Shown piece by piece: positions 16,706 through 25,471 of a stretch of DNA of 64,000 nt. The translations under genes and the position numbers were made by a program. Position 1 is the stretch's first letter; each line of letters begins with the position of its first letter. Below the pieces are notes generated by a model. It did not search any database, was not told the origin of the DNA, and saw only the letters and a list, made by a program, of their open reading frames with translations. Source of the stretch: Anaerolineaceae bacterium (lineage in GTDB: Bacteria; Chloroflexota; Anaerolineae; Aggregatilineales; Phototrophicaceae); contig NZXX01000001.1 of NCBI GenBank assembly GCA_002702065.1, positions 248,001-312,000 of the forward strand, in the 5' to 3' direction.

Positions 16706-16748
16706 AGGGCGTGAGACCGAAAATCCGATCTCACGCCCTTTTTATTTT
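16706..16748 (+). terminator. Strong Rho-independent terminator
   Basis: An 11-bp perfect stem AGGGCGTGAGA/TCTCACGCCCT with a 12-base loop and TTTTTATTTTG after it. It ends the HTH transcription unit. Confidence 0.9.
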
Positions 16749-16789
16749 GTCTGGAAACACTTGACCTACTCACAAGTACGAGGTGAAAG

Positions 16790-17038
16790 ATGACGCAAAT
16801 TCACCAGCCCAACTTCCAGATTGTTTACAACAACACCCGACTTGCCGGGCTGTTTCAATCGCTGGATGAACTGCATACCGCCGCCAGTGAAGGTTCGCTC
16901 CCCAGTGTGACCCCCCTCAGCGATGTTGAGCTGATCGGTTGGTTGCAGGAGCTGATCTACACAGCGGAGGAAACCATCACAGAAATACAGGAACATGAAA
17001 CCAAAGTGACCACGCCCCATCTGCGGCTGGTGAAGTAA
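16790..17038 (+). CDS. Small uncharacterised protein
   Basis: 82 residues, probably soluble and helical. GAGGTG lies 5-6 bp before ATG, a strong ribosome-binding site that supports a real gene. There is no known motif. The C-terminal half is acidic (TAEETITEIQEHE), suggesting an amphipathic helix. It stands alone between the 16706 terminator and the HNH gene. The function is unknown. Confidence 0.6.
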   Translation: MTQIHQPNFQIVYNNTRLAGLFQSLDELHTAASEGSLPSVTPLSDVELIGWLQELIYTAEETITEIQEHETKVTTPHLRLVK

Positions 17039-17490
17039 CATGACCGCCAGCGGGTTCGTAGCCCAGACGGCGGGATTAACCACACATCGAGTATCTGACC
17101 GTAACTTGAAGGTTGTCGGACGCGATTTATTGTTAGATTTGACGGACTGGTTGTTGACGTTGGTGATATCAGGTTTATTGTTTGGAAAACAGAATAATCC
17201 GCTTTCGGGACGAGGTGTTGACCGTGCGCTGCAGGGGGTGTTGGCTCGGTCAATGGCTCGTCTTTTTTTTGGTAGTTGGTAGTTTTCAGTGACCAGTTTT
17301 CAGAAGATCAGCAGTCGGATCAATGACATGGGCTATCGCCTGGCAGGAGCGCATGAACGCCAGCCTGGCACCGGTCAATTGAACACTGCTAACAGTTTCT
17401 TTCACATCCCCTTAAAGGCGAAGTCCCTGGATTTGCGTTATAATGTGAAAGATGGTGCAATTCGTCGTTGATGGAGGTTGAGTTCTCTGC
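17039..17490. other. Intergenic stretch with repeat and -10 box
   Basis: I see no convincing gene here. An 80-codon frame from 17040 to 17282 has no ribosome-binding site, no recognisable domain, and runs into a repeat. A CAGTTTTCAGTGACCAGTTTTCAG repeat lies at 17270-17304. A perfect TATAAT at 17439-17444 probably belongs to the HNH promoter; no good -35 precedes it. Confidence 0.5.
17270..17304. repeat. CAGTTTTCAGTGACCAGTTTTCAG-type repeat
   Basis: Member of the dispersed CAGTT family, with units GGTAGTTGGTAGTT, TTCAGTGACC and AGTTTTCAG. Intergenic. Confidence 0.55.
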
Positions 17491-18027
17491 ATGTCTCAAG
17501 GACGAGTTCTTTTGCTGAACGGCAGCACCTGGGAGCCGATTTCAGTGATCACGGTTCCGCGTGCCATTAACCTGCTGCTGGCCGACAAAGCGATTGTCGT
17601 CGAGCAAAGCGGCAAATTCCTTCGTACGGTGAGCAGTCGCTTCCCGGTTCCTTCGGTGATCGCGCTGCGCACGTACATCAATGTGCCCCGGCGACGGGCG
17701 CACTGGAGCCGCAAAGGGGTTCTGGTACGCGATAACTACACCTGCATCTACTGTGGTGCAAAACCCGGCGTGGTCCAGCGCGGCAAAGTGCTGGCCCGCA
17801 GCGACCTGACGGTGGATCATATTCTGCCCCGGTCGCGTGGTGGGAAAGATCACTGGACGAATACGGCTTGTGCCTGTTACTCGTGTAATCACCGGAAAAG
17901 CAACCGGCTGCCGAATGAAGCAGGAATGAAACTTATCTGGGAACCCAAGACGCCGCGTACCAGCTATCTGGTGATAGCCATTGGCAGTGGTCCGGCGGCC
18001 TGGAAACAATATATCGAGATTGAGTAA
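17491..18027 (+). CDS. HNH endonuclease family protein
   Basis: 178 residues. An N-terminal beta domain (about 1-65) precedes an HNH module: CIYCG (first Cys pair), LTVDHILPRSRGG (the catalytic DH) and CYSCNHRKSNRLP (second Cys pair and His). This is the stand-alone HNH type widespread in Cyanobacteria, Chloroflexota and Deinococcus, whose role is not well established. No cognate methyltransferase is adjacent, so there is no direct sign of restriction. A TATAAT box lies at 17439, and GGAGG lies 13 bp before the start, rather far. Confidence 0.88.
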   Translation: MSQGRVLLLNGSTWEPISVITVPRAINLLLADKAIVVEQSGKFLRTVSSRFPVPSVIALRTYINVPRRRAHWSRKGVLVRDNYTCIYCGAKPGVVQRGKVLARSDLTVDHILPRSRGGKDHWTNTACACYSCNHRKSNRLPNEAGMKLIWEPKTPRTSYLVIAIGSGPAAWKQYIEIE

Positions 18028-18154
18028 GCGCGACAGGTGACCCCCAATCACCGTTCTTTGCCTGCGAGCAGCAGCGCTCGACAGCCATTGCCCTTTTGTG
18101 TCACACCAACCTGATCGACGCTTACAACGTGACGCCTGGCGCGCTGCCTCTGCG

Positions 18155-18200
18155 CTGTCAGCATCCCGACCTGAACTTATAAACGCCAGAATGCTGACAG
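18155..18200. repeat. Inverted repeat downstream of the HNH gene
   Basis: Ten-base arms CTGTCAGCAT (18155-18164) and ATGCTGACAG (18191-18200) with a 26-base spacer. No T-run follows on either strand, so it is not a classical terminator. Confidence 0.4.
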
Positions 18201-18283
18201 ACTGCGTGCGAATGTGTTGTGTGTCGGTAGTTGATCTTGCGACTTCAATTAACTGCTATTGTGGTTGTTCTGAACCTCTAGGT

Positions 18284-18637
18284 TTAGTTAGTTTTTTTCT
18301 CATTTATGATCTGTTTCCACTTCGTGAGCATCTCTTGGAATGAGAGGTTGATGCGATTGATGACGAGAGCAATCTCATCTCCTTCGCTGTAATTACGATT
18401 TATTTCCAAGAAATCCAGCATCTTATTAAATGCTTCCTCTTCAGAGAGCTTGGTCTGAGAACCGAGACAACGTTCCCAGTATACCCACTGTCCTTGGTCA
18501 ACTGGCTTATCATCGCTAAGAAGCGACATTGAGCCAAGTAGAACTGGAAATTCACTATTGAAGTCATGTTTATGAGTAGTCCAGAACTCATCCAAAAAGG
18601 CAAACATAACTTTATAAGCTTGTATTTCCGTTAACAT
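18284..18637 (-). CDS. Small uncharacterised protein, immunity-like, low GC
   Basis: 117 residues from ATG at 18637, chosen over an upstream ATG at 18670 because of the upstream GAAGG. The motifs LTEIQAYKVMFAFLDEFW, LLGSMSLLSDDKPVD and W.YWERC place it in a family of small hypothetical proteins often seen near polymorphic-toxin or immunity genes. That family memory is approximate. No toxin is adjacent. The gene and its flanks (about 18230-18680) are clearly more AT-rich than the rest of the window, a sign of recent acquisition. Confidence 0.65.
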   Translation of the reverse strand: MLTEIQAYKVMFAFLDEFWTTHKHDFNSEFPVLLGSMSLLSDDKPVDQGQWVYWERCLGSQTKLSEEEAFNKMLDFLEINRNYSEGDEIALVINRINLSFQEMLTKWKQIINEKKTN

Positions 18638-18717
18638 GATGCTGACCTTCAGTACGATCGAGTTGGACATGAGTGTCCAGTCTCTGGATTACAAGGTCGT
18701 AGTGGTATTTATACCGC

Positions 18718-20199
18718 CTATTGCACAGTCAGTTGGCAGGTTTCGGCAACCGACACCTCAATCACAAAGGTGGCATCCTCGGTTGTGACCTGGGGTGCGG
18801 ATGCGCCGCGAACCGCCAGCGTCAACCCCGGCAGCGCCCACGAATTTGCGGTGATGGCATCGGCCTGGGTGTCTGCTGCCAGCCCTTCGATGCGGAGATC
18901 AGTCGCATAGGGACAATCAATCGTGAGCGTTCCGGCTTCGGCACGGGCGTTGAACAGGCTGTCGCTGCGCACCCGTATCCAGTTGACTCTGCCATCGGGT
19001 GATTGCCAGTGGATCGTTGCCAGATGACATTGCGAGTCGCCACCTGCGCCACGCACAAAATGCGCCGTAGCTGCCCCGATCATCACACTTTCCCCCAGCC
19101 ATGCACTGGCGACGCGGCCCGGTTCCACCTGCCGTTCGAACTGGCGCTCGCCCTGGAAGGCTTGCAGATGCGCCAGCGCGTCGTCAGGAATCTGGGTGCC
19201 GACCATAGCCGTCGGCGGCATGAACAGAAAGTCGCCGCTGTGGCCGAAGACCTGGCTGGTATCCGGGATGGGGGCCTGATCCGGCGGGACGGCCAGCCCG
19301 ATATATAACCCGACTGTTGCCAGATAATGGGTCATATCCATGCCATAGCTGCGGTCGTAGGGGCCGCACAGGTTGCGCAGCCCGGCATGATAAAAGCGCG
19401 CAATATCGCGCCAGAGTCCGGCCTCCATTGCGGCACCGGGCGTGCGGAACACCTCATCGTTCAGGCCATAGTGCCGCCACAGGGCCAGCGCGAACAGATC
19501 CACGCCGTAGTAGGTGGGCGAGTTGTACTCCCAGAAAGTCTGATTGTTGGCTTCGAACAGCGCATAAATAGCCCGGCCCAGTACATCAGCCTGCGAACGC
19601 CATCGCGAGACATCGAAATGCGCCCCGGCGTGGTCCATCAACAACGCGCTTATCAGGGAGATATTGGTGTAGTGGGGCGGCACGCGGCGGGCAGACGTGC
19701 CTTCCGCCGCTTTGTAAATGGCCTGCCACATCGCCTGCTGCAAATCGCCCGGCAGCAGAGCGTCATACGCATCCATCATGACGAGAAAAATTGAGCAGAT
19801 GAACTCGCGCCAGTTGGGGTCATAATCCTTCCACTCAACGGCGTGAGCGGGCGGCGGCGACGGTTCTTCCGGTGCACGGCGAAACGTCCCATGATAAACG
19901 CGGCCCGGTTCATCGAACTGGTTGTGCAGCACGGCTTCGATAACCTTGATGGCACGGGCGGTGTCGCCGTCCTGCTGGCGCATGAACAGCCCCAGCGCAT
20001 ACCAGATCGAGTCGCGGACCATGTGCGCATTCGCCACGCGCGGCGGGTGTTTGGCGTCGGCGTCCGGCGGTACGGTCAGCAGATCATAGGCGGGATCATA
20101 AAACTGGTCAGCCCAGTTTATGCCAGCGGTGGCCCAGTGACGGGCGTAGTCGGAAAGGGTATTAAGGGTTTTCAACGGTTTAACTCCAAAAAGTTGCAT
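18718..20199 (-). CDS. Uncharacterised protein, probable alpha/alpha-toroid
   Basis: 493 residues, cytoplasmic (no signal peptide). The first 350 residues are helical repeats with aromatic-rich motifs (RDSIWYALGLFMR, EYNSPTYYGVDLFALAL, CGPYDRSYGMDM), resembling the (alpha/alpha)6 barrels of heparinase-like and DUF2264-like polysaccharide enzymes. The last 130 residues form a beta-sandwich. This architecture resembles polysaccharide lyases or glycosidases, but no family was recognised with certainty. There is no ribosome-binding site before the ATG, so the true start may lie downstream. Its start faces that of the MFS gene (divergent). Confidence 0.7.
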   Translation of the reverse strand: MQLFGVKPLKTLNTLSDYARHWATAGINWADQFYDPAYDLLTVPPDADAKHPPRVANAHMVRDSIWYALGLFMRQQDGDTARAIKVIEAVLHNQFDEPGRVYHGTFRRAPEEPSPPPAHAVEWKDYDPNWREFICSIFLVMMDAYDALLPGDLQQAMWQAIYKAAEGTSARRVPPHYTNISLISALLMDHAGAHFDVSRWRSQADVLGRAIYALFEANNQTFWEYNSPTYYGVDLFALALWRHYGLNDEVFRTPGAAMEAGLWRDIARFYHAGLRNLCGPYDRSYGMDMTHYLATVGLYIGLAVPPDQAPIPDTSQVFGHSGDFLFMPPTAMVGTQIPDDALAHLQAFQGERQFERQVEPGRVASAWLGESVMIGAATAHFVRGAGGDSQCHLATIHWQSPDGRVNWIRVRSDSLFNARAEAGTLTIDCPYATDLRIEGLAADTQADAITANSWALPGLTLAVRGASAPQVTTEDATFVIEVSVAETCQLTVQ

Positions 20200-20391
20200 T
20201 TAAATCGAATACGCTTATACTGTACCGCAGTCCCCGTAAACAGCCTATCACTTCTGCACGGCTGTCCAGATGATGGAGCTTCAGGTGGCAGGAACGCGTT
20301 AACCCAAAATGGATTGATCGTCATCACCCGACTGCCGCTGTGTCGTGCAGTCTGCTCTGGCTTATGACCCACATTTTGAGGTTAACTGTAT

Positions 20392-21594
20392 ATGCTGCGC
20401 AGCAACGTCTCCAGAGTCGTTTTACTCACGTTCTTTGCCCGTTTACATTTTTATCTTCACGCCAGTTCCCTCTATTTTGTGGCGCGCGGTCTGTCGCTGT
20501 TTGAAGTCAACGCACTGGATAGCATTGTGCTGCTGTCGGTGTTTCTGGCCGAAGTGCCCACCGGCATCATTGCGGATCGCATCGGGCGCAAGTGGTCGGT
20601 CGTCATCGGCCTGCTGTGTCATGCAACCGGTGAACTGCTGGTGCTGTTTGGACAGTCATTTCCGGCGTTTGCGGCGATGTGCGTGCTGATCGGCACCGGG
20701 TTTGCTTTCCAGTCCGGCTCGATAGAATCGCTGGTTTACGATACCCTGCCGGAAAAAGGCCGCGAATCCGCTATGAAACGGGCGATGGGCAGCATCGGCA
20801 GCGCAGGCAACCTCGGCTTCGTCATTTCGCCGCTGCTCGGCAGCCTGATCGTCGCCGGTCTGACACAGGATCAGTTCGCGCGGGCGATTGTGCTGACTGC
20901 CGGGTCGATCTATCTGGCGGCCTTGTTTGCCCTTACACTCAAAGAGCCGCCGACGCCCTGGGAAAGCGCCAGGCCCCATCCGTTGAGCATCCTGCGCGGT
21001 GGTCTGGGCGAGCTGCGTGCCAGCCGACCGTTGCAGCGTATCGCTGGCGTGACGATCTTCCTCGCATTTGGGGGTGCGCTCATTGCGCTGGCGCCGCCGC
21101 ATCTGGTCGCGCATGATGCGCCAACGCTTCTGATCGGGGCGTCGCTGGCGTTTGGCAGTCTGCTGGCGACCTTTACCCAGAAGTATGCCTACCGGCTCGA
21201 ATCGCTGTTGGGCCGGCGGGCCGGGCTGGTCGCTGCAACCACACTGCCGGGTTTGTTGTTTTTGCTGCTGGCATGGGCCTCTGGCGCATATCCGATTTTC
21301 ATCCTGGTGGTACTGATTTATGGCGCGGGGCCGCTGCGGGTGCCGTTGATGTCGGCGTATCAAAACGGGCACATCAGCAGTGGCAGACGGGCGACGGTGC
21401 TGTCGCTCATCAATATGCTGGCGATGCTGTGGAGCGCCATTGGCGCATTGATCGCCGGGGCGCTGGCCGATTACTCGATTCCACTGGTGTTCGCCCTGAC
21501 CGGTGTTGTAATGCTGCTGGCCGTTGCGGCTTTCCGGGTGGATAAAATTCCGCTGGAAGCCAAGCCGGATTTGCAACCACAGACCGCTGATTGA
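20392..21594 (+). CDS. MFS transporter
   Basis: 400 residues with about 12 hydrophobic segments. The loop 2-3 signature of the family is present (IADRIGRKWSVVIG, about 54-67). A second, weaker copy is expected in the C-half. It is of drug-efflux or DHA1-like size. The substrate is unknown. A three-gene ABC exporter follows on the same strand 85 bp later, so the region may handle efflux of related compounds. Confidence 0.88.
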   Translation: MLRSNVSRVVLLTFFARLHFYLHASSLYFVARGLSLFEVNALDSIVLLSVFLAEVPTGIIADRIGRKWSVVIGLLCHATGELLVLFGQSFPAFAAMCVLIGTGFAFQSGSIESLVYDTLPEKGRESAMKRAMGSIGSAGNLGFVISPLLGSLIVAGLTQDQFARAIVLTAGSIYLAALFALTLKEPPTPWESARPHPLSILRGGLGELRASRPLQRIAGVTIFLAFGGALIALAPPHLVAHDAPTLLIGASLAFGSLLATFTQKYAYRLESLLGRRAGLVAATTLPGLLFLLLAWASGAYPIFILVVLIYGAGPLRVPLMSAYQNGHISSGRRATVLSLINMLAMLWSAIGALIAGALADYSIPLVFALTGVVMLLAVAAFRVDKIPLEAKPDLQPQTAD

Positions 21595-21679
21595 CGTAAG
21601 ATGAGTAGATATTGCTGCTGGGTGATATCGTGTGGCAGCCGCCTGCAAGGTGCCACAAAAAACATACAGGGGGATGATG

Positions 21680-22681
21680 ATGGAAAATCTGGTCGAGGCA
21701 CGCGGGTTAACCAAAACCTTCAAACGTGCCGATGGGACGCCGGTTGAGGCGGTCAAAAATATTGATCTGGATATTCACAAAGGGGAGATTTTCAGTTTGC
21801 TGGGGCCCAACGGCGCAGGCAAAACGACGACAATCTCGATGATTAGCGGCCTGCTGGAACCGTCTGCGGGTGATGCGCGCATCGGCGGGCATTCGATTAC
21901 GCAGCAGCCACTGGATGCCAAACGCCTGCTGGGGGTGGTGCCGCAGGAAATCGCGCTATATACCGAACTCAGCGCCCGGCGTAACCTCGACTTTTTTGGA
22001 CGTATGTATGGCCTGCGTGGCAGCGAGTTGCAGCATCGCATCGACGAAACGCTGGACTTTATCGACTTGAAGGATCGCCAGCACGACAAGGTGGATACGT
22101 TCTCTGGTGGCATGAAGCGGCGTGTCAATATCGGCGTGGGGCTGCTGCATCGACCGCAGCTTGTGTATATGGACGAGCCGACCGTCGGTGTCGACCCGCA
22201 GAGCCGCCGCCGGATTCTGGATACGGTGCTGCGCCTGCGGAATGAATATGGTATGACGGTGCTGTACACCACCCATCTGATGGAAGAAGCGCAGGAACTG
22301 AGCAACCGGGTCGGCATCATCGACCACGGCGAGATTATTGCGGTGGGGACGGTTGGTGATCTGGTGTTGCAGGTCGGCGAACAGGACCGGCTGGTCTTTG
22401 AGGTGGGTAATCAACCCGTTGACGAGAGCCTGCTGCGGCGTATCGAAAATGACGTTGAAGGCATCACACGGGCGGTGTATGACGCGCCGGGTGCAGGCGG
22501 CGAACTGGACGATAATGCCAGTGGTCAAATCGTGGTTTATGCGCGCCGGGGGCGGCGGGCGCTCTCACCACTCATCCAGATCATCAATGGGGCCGGTTTG
22601 GAAATCAGCGCCGTGCAGGTGAAGGAACCCGACCTGGAAGCGGTCTTCCTGCATCTGACAGGCCGGGCGCTGCGGGATTGA
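21680..22681 (+). CDS. ABC-2 type exporter, ATP-binding subunit
   Basis: 333 residues from ATG at 21680, preceded by CAGGGGG at 6 bp; two more in-frame ATG (21674, 21677) are possible. Walker A GPNGAGKTT, Q-loop VPQEIALY, signature FSGGMKRRVNIG, Walker B LVYMDEPTVGVD and H-loop TTHLMEEA are all intact. The C-terminal 100 residues form the regulatory extension of DrrA/NatA-type ATPases. It energises the two permeases that follow (22686 and 24084). Confidence 0.93.
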   Translation: MENLVEARGLTKTFKRADGTPVEAVKNIDLDIHKGEIFSLLGPNGAGKTTTISMISGLLEPSAGDARIGGHSITQQPLDAKRLLGVVPQEIALYTELSARRNLDFFGRMYGLRGSELQHRIDETLDFIDLKDRQHDKVDTFSGGMKRRVNIGVGLLHRPQLVYMDEPTVGVDPQSRRRILDTVLRLRNEYGMTVLYTTHLMEEAQELSNRVGIIDHGEIIAVGTVGDLVLQVGEQDRLVFEVGNQPVDESLLRRIENDVEGITRAVYDAPGAGGELDDNASGQIVVYARRGRRALSPLIQIINGAGLEISAVQVKEPDLEAVFLHLTGRALRD

Positions 22682-22685
22682 CCTG

Positions 22686-24077
22686 ATGGACAAAATACTG
22701 ACGATCACCCGCAAGGAATTGTTCACGACATTTACCGACCGCAATCTGCTGATGTTGATGATCGCCGCGCCGCTGGCCATTTCGACGATTGTCGGGCTGG
22801 TGTTTGGCGGCTTTGGCGACAGCGGCGGTTTGTCCCTCTCCGATATTCCGGTGGCCGTGGCGAACCTGGATGAAGGTGCCGATCAGCAGGGCCAGTCCGT
22901 CAATTATGGCAATGTGCTGACGGGCATCCTCATCCCACAGGCAGACGCGGAAACCGACAGCATGGCCGGACAGACGGAATGTACGCTGGTTCAGGAAACG
23001 GGCGAAACAACGACGTTCAATACCTCCCTGGGCGATTTGCTGGCAGCCGAATCGGTCAGCGATATTGAGGCGGCACGCGCCGGGGTCGAAAACGGCGATT
23101 ACTCGGTGCTGGTGGTGATTCCGCCGGATTTCAGCGCCAGCCTGTCCCCTCAGATCAGCCCAATGGGTAATCTGCAAACGGCGCGCGAACCGGCTGCGAT
23201 TGAGGTATACGCCAACAGCGGCGACGCCATCGAAGGTACGATTGTGCGCAGCATCGTCGAAGGTTTTACAAACCGGCTGCTGACCGGCAACATCGCCATT
23301 GGCGCGTCCGTCAGTTCGTTGATCCAGCAGAACCCGGCGGCGGCGCTGCGTTTGTCGAGCGAGGTTAACGACCCGGAAATTGCCGGGGTGTTTGCCTGTG
23401 GCTTTACCGATGCCCTGTCGACTGTCGTGCTGGACCCGCAACCGGTGGAGGTCGAGCAGCGGTCGCGCAGCGTAACGACCCTGATTCTGGTGCAGACTGG
23501 CTCGGCTCAGGCGGTGTTGTTCGCACTGTTTGCCGGGCAGTTCGGCGTGCTCAGCATCATCAACGAGCAGCGTGCCGGGACCTTGCAGCGGATGCTGGTA
23601 TCGCCCACGCCGCGCCACATCATCATCATGGGCAAGCTGGTCAGCACGGTCGTCATGGTCATCGTTCAGATCCTCATCCTGCTGGTGGCGCTCACGGTCA
23701 TTTCCAGCATTGTAGAGCGAGAGTTGACGTTCATCTGGGGCAGCAACATCATTGCAATTGCCGCCGTTATCTTCACGCTGGCCCTGAGTGTGGCCGGGTT
23801 GGGGGTGCTGCTGATGGGGCTGGCGCGTACACCAGAGCAGGTGGGTCCGGTTGGGGCGATCCTCAACATTCTGATGGGTGCAGTGGGTGGCGCCTTTGGC
23901 TTTATGCCGGTTTTCCCGGTCGCCTATCTATCGCTCATCTACTGGGGGACGGATGCTTTCACCAAACTATCGGCAGGCAACAACGATATTGGTATCAACC
24001 TGCTGGCGCTGCTGATCGGCGGGAGTGTGTTTTTCGCCGTGGGCTTGTTCCTGTTTAACCGCCGGGTCGAACTGTAG
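22686..24077 (+). CDS. ABC-2 type exporter permease
   Basis: 463 residues. One N-terminal membrane helix (about 20-42), a large extracytoplasmic domain (about 43-270), then five helices at the C-terminus, the topology of the YhgE/DrrB-like ABC-2 class. It begins 4 bp after the ATPase stop. The motif NEQRAGTLQRMLVSPTPR is the coupling loop typical of ABC-2 permeases. Together with the next gene it forms a heterodimeric membrane channel. Confidence 0.9.
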   Translation: MDKILTITRKELFTTFTDRNLLMLMIAAPLAISTIVGLVFGGFGDSGGLSLSDIPVAVANLDEGADQQGQSVNYGNVLTGILIPQADAETDSMAGQTECTLVQETGETTTFNTSLGDLLAAESVSDIEAARAGVENGDYSVLVVIPPDFSASLSPQISPMGNLQTAREPAAIEVYANSGDAIEGTIVRSIVEGFTNRLLTGNIAIGASVSSLIQQNPAAALRLSSEVNDPEIAGVFACGFTDALSTVVLDPQPVEVEQRSRSVTTLILVQTGSAQAVLFALFAGQFGVLSIINEQRAGTLQRMLVSPTPRHIIIMGKLVSTVVMVIVQILILLVALTVISSIVERELTFIWGSNIIAIAAVIFTLALSVAGLGVLLMGLARTPEQVGPVGAILNILMGAVGGAFGFMPVFPVAYLSLIYWGTDAFTKLSAGNNDIGINLLALLIGGSVFFAVGLFLFNRRVEL

Positions 24078-24083
24078 GAGGGG

Positions 24084-25322
24084 ATGATGCGTAATTTATG
24101 GACAATCGCACTCGGCGAATTACAGGTCTATCTGGCGGATCGGGGCAATCTGTTTGGCCTGGTTGTCATGCCGGTGATTCTCACGCTGTTTCTGGGTGGC
24201 GTGTTTTCTGGCGGCGGGCAGGGGCAGATTCAGGTCGATGTGCTGGACCAGGACAACAGCCCGCAAGCCGAACAACTGCTGGCAAACCTGCGCCGCATCA
24301 ATCCGTCACTGCGCATCTGCCCGCAGGACCAGACCGACGAGAATATCTGTAACCTCGATGAGACGGAGTCGCTGGATGAGGCGGCCCTGGTGGAACGTGT
24401 GCGTGATGGCGCGAGTGATGCGCTGCTGGTGATCCCTGCTGGTTTTGGCGCAGATGTCGCCGCGGCGAGTGCGGTCAACCTGCCGTACTACTCGCGCTCA
24501 TCCATGGCCACCGGTGATCCTGTGCTGCAATCGCTTCAGGCGGTGTTGCAGCAGATGAACGGAACAGTCGTGGCGCGGCGTGTGGGCACAGGGCTGGCGG
24601 AAGCGCTGGATGCCGAAGTTTCGGACGCCTATACGCAGGCGGTTGCCGAGCAAGCCAATGTACTGTGGGCGAATCCGCCGGTAACCGTGCAATATGTGCA
24701 GACCGAGGCGAATGAGGCGCAAAATCCGAACGGGGGTTTTGGCCAGTCGGTGCCCGGCATGGCGACATTTTTTGTCGTGTTCAGCGTGATGGGCGCGGCC
24801 ATGATCGGTCTGGTCAAGCAGCGCAACGAAGGCACGCTGCCGCGTATGGCGGTGATGCCGGTGCGCCGGGCCGAAATTATCGGCGGCAAAATTCTGGCCT
24901 ATTTTACAATCGGCATCGTCCAGTTTGTGATTGTGTTTCTGGTGGGTGTCGTGGTCGGTGTGAATTTTGGTCAGGACATCGTGGCGCTGCTGGTGCTGAT
25001 CGTGTCGTATACGTTGTGTATCACGGCGCTGGCGTTTGCACTGGCCCCGCACATGCGCAATGAAAATCAGATCAACGCGCTGACGACGCTGCTGGGTATG
25101 GTGATGGCGGCGCTGGGCGGTGCATGGTGGCCATTGAGCATCGCGCCGCCGTTCATGCAGGCGATCGGCCATCTGACGCCGCTGGCCTGGGCGATGGATG
25201 GCTTCCGCCAGTTGTTTTTCTTCAATGGCGGCCTGACCGATGTGCTGCTGCCGGTGGGCGTGCTGCTGGCAGCGACGGTGGTCCTGTTTGGGCTTGGTAT
25301 CCGCACCTTCAGGTTCAATTAG
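24084..25322 (+). CDS. ABC-2 type exporter permease (second subunit)
   Basis: 412 residues with the same topology as the preceding permease: one N-terminal helix, an extracytoplasmic domain of about 180 residues, then five helices. The coupling loop is KQRNEGTLPRMAVMPVRR. AGGAGGGG lies immediately upstream, with ATG at 24084 or 24087. The two permeases are only distantly similar to each other, as expected of a heterodimer. Confidence 0.9.
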   Translation: MMRNLWTIALGELQVYLADRGNLFGLVVMPVILTLFLGGVFSGGGQGQIQVDVLDQDNSPQAEQLLANLRRINPSLRICPQDQTDENICNLDETESLDEAALVERVRDGASDALLVIPAGFGADVAAASAVNLPYYSRSSMATGDPVLQSLQAVLQQMNGTVVARRVGTGLAEALDAEVSDAYTQAVAEQANVLWANPPVTVQYVQTEANEAQNPNGGFGQSVPGMATFFVVFSVMGAAMIGLVKQRNEGTLPRMAVMPVRRAEIIGGKILAYFTIGIVQFVIVFLVGVVVGVNFGQDIVALLVLIVSYTLCITALAFALAPHMRNENQINALTTLLGMVMAALGGAWWPLSIAPPFMQAIGHLTPLAWAMDGFRQLFFFNGGLTDVLLPVGVLLAATVVLFGLGIRTFRFN

Positions 25323-25424
25323 AATGTGACGGTGCGGGGCGCGAAACCGGCACGTTATCTCTATAATAGGCCTTTCGCGGTTGTCAGCCGGATTCTGGGC
25401 ACATTGCCCTGTACGCTGAATCAC

Positions 25425-25460
25425 GGCTGACAACTGTTCACTGACAACTGCCAACTGTTT
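25425..25460. repeat. CTGACAACTG-type repeat array
   Basis: Units GCTGACAACTG, TTCACTGACAACTG and CCAACTG run in tandem just before the ribosome-binding site of the metalloprotease gene. Same family as 15262 and 27340. Confidence 0.65.
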
Positions 25461-25471
25461 CTGGAGATGAC

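Noticed and set aside
17040..17282. 80-codon frame after the small protein at 16790
   Set aside because: No ribosome-binding site, no domain, and it ends in a dispersed repeat.
16249..18027. Prophage remnant (excisionase-like HTH plus HNH nuclease)
   Set aside because: No integrase, terminase or structural gene, and no attachment-site duplication was seen. Both families are common as free-standing genes.
20656..21756. Minus-strand frame opposite the MFS transporter
   Set aside because: It is Arg/Gln/His-rich shadow sequence of a typical membrane protein.
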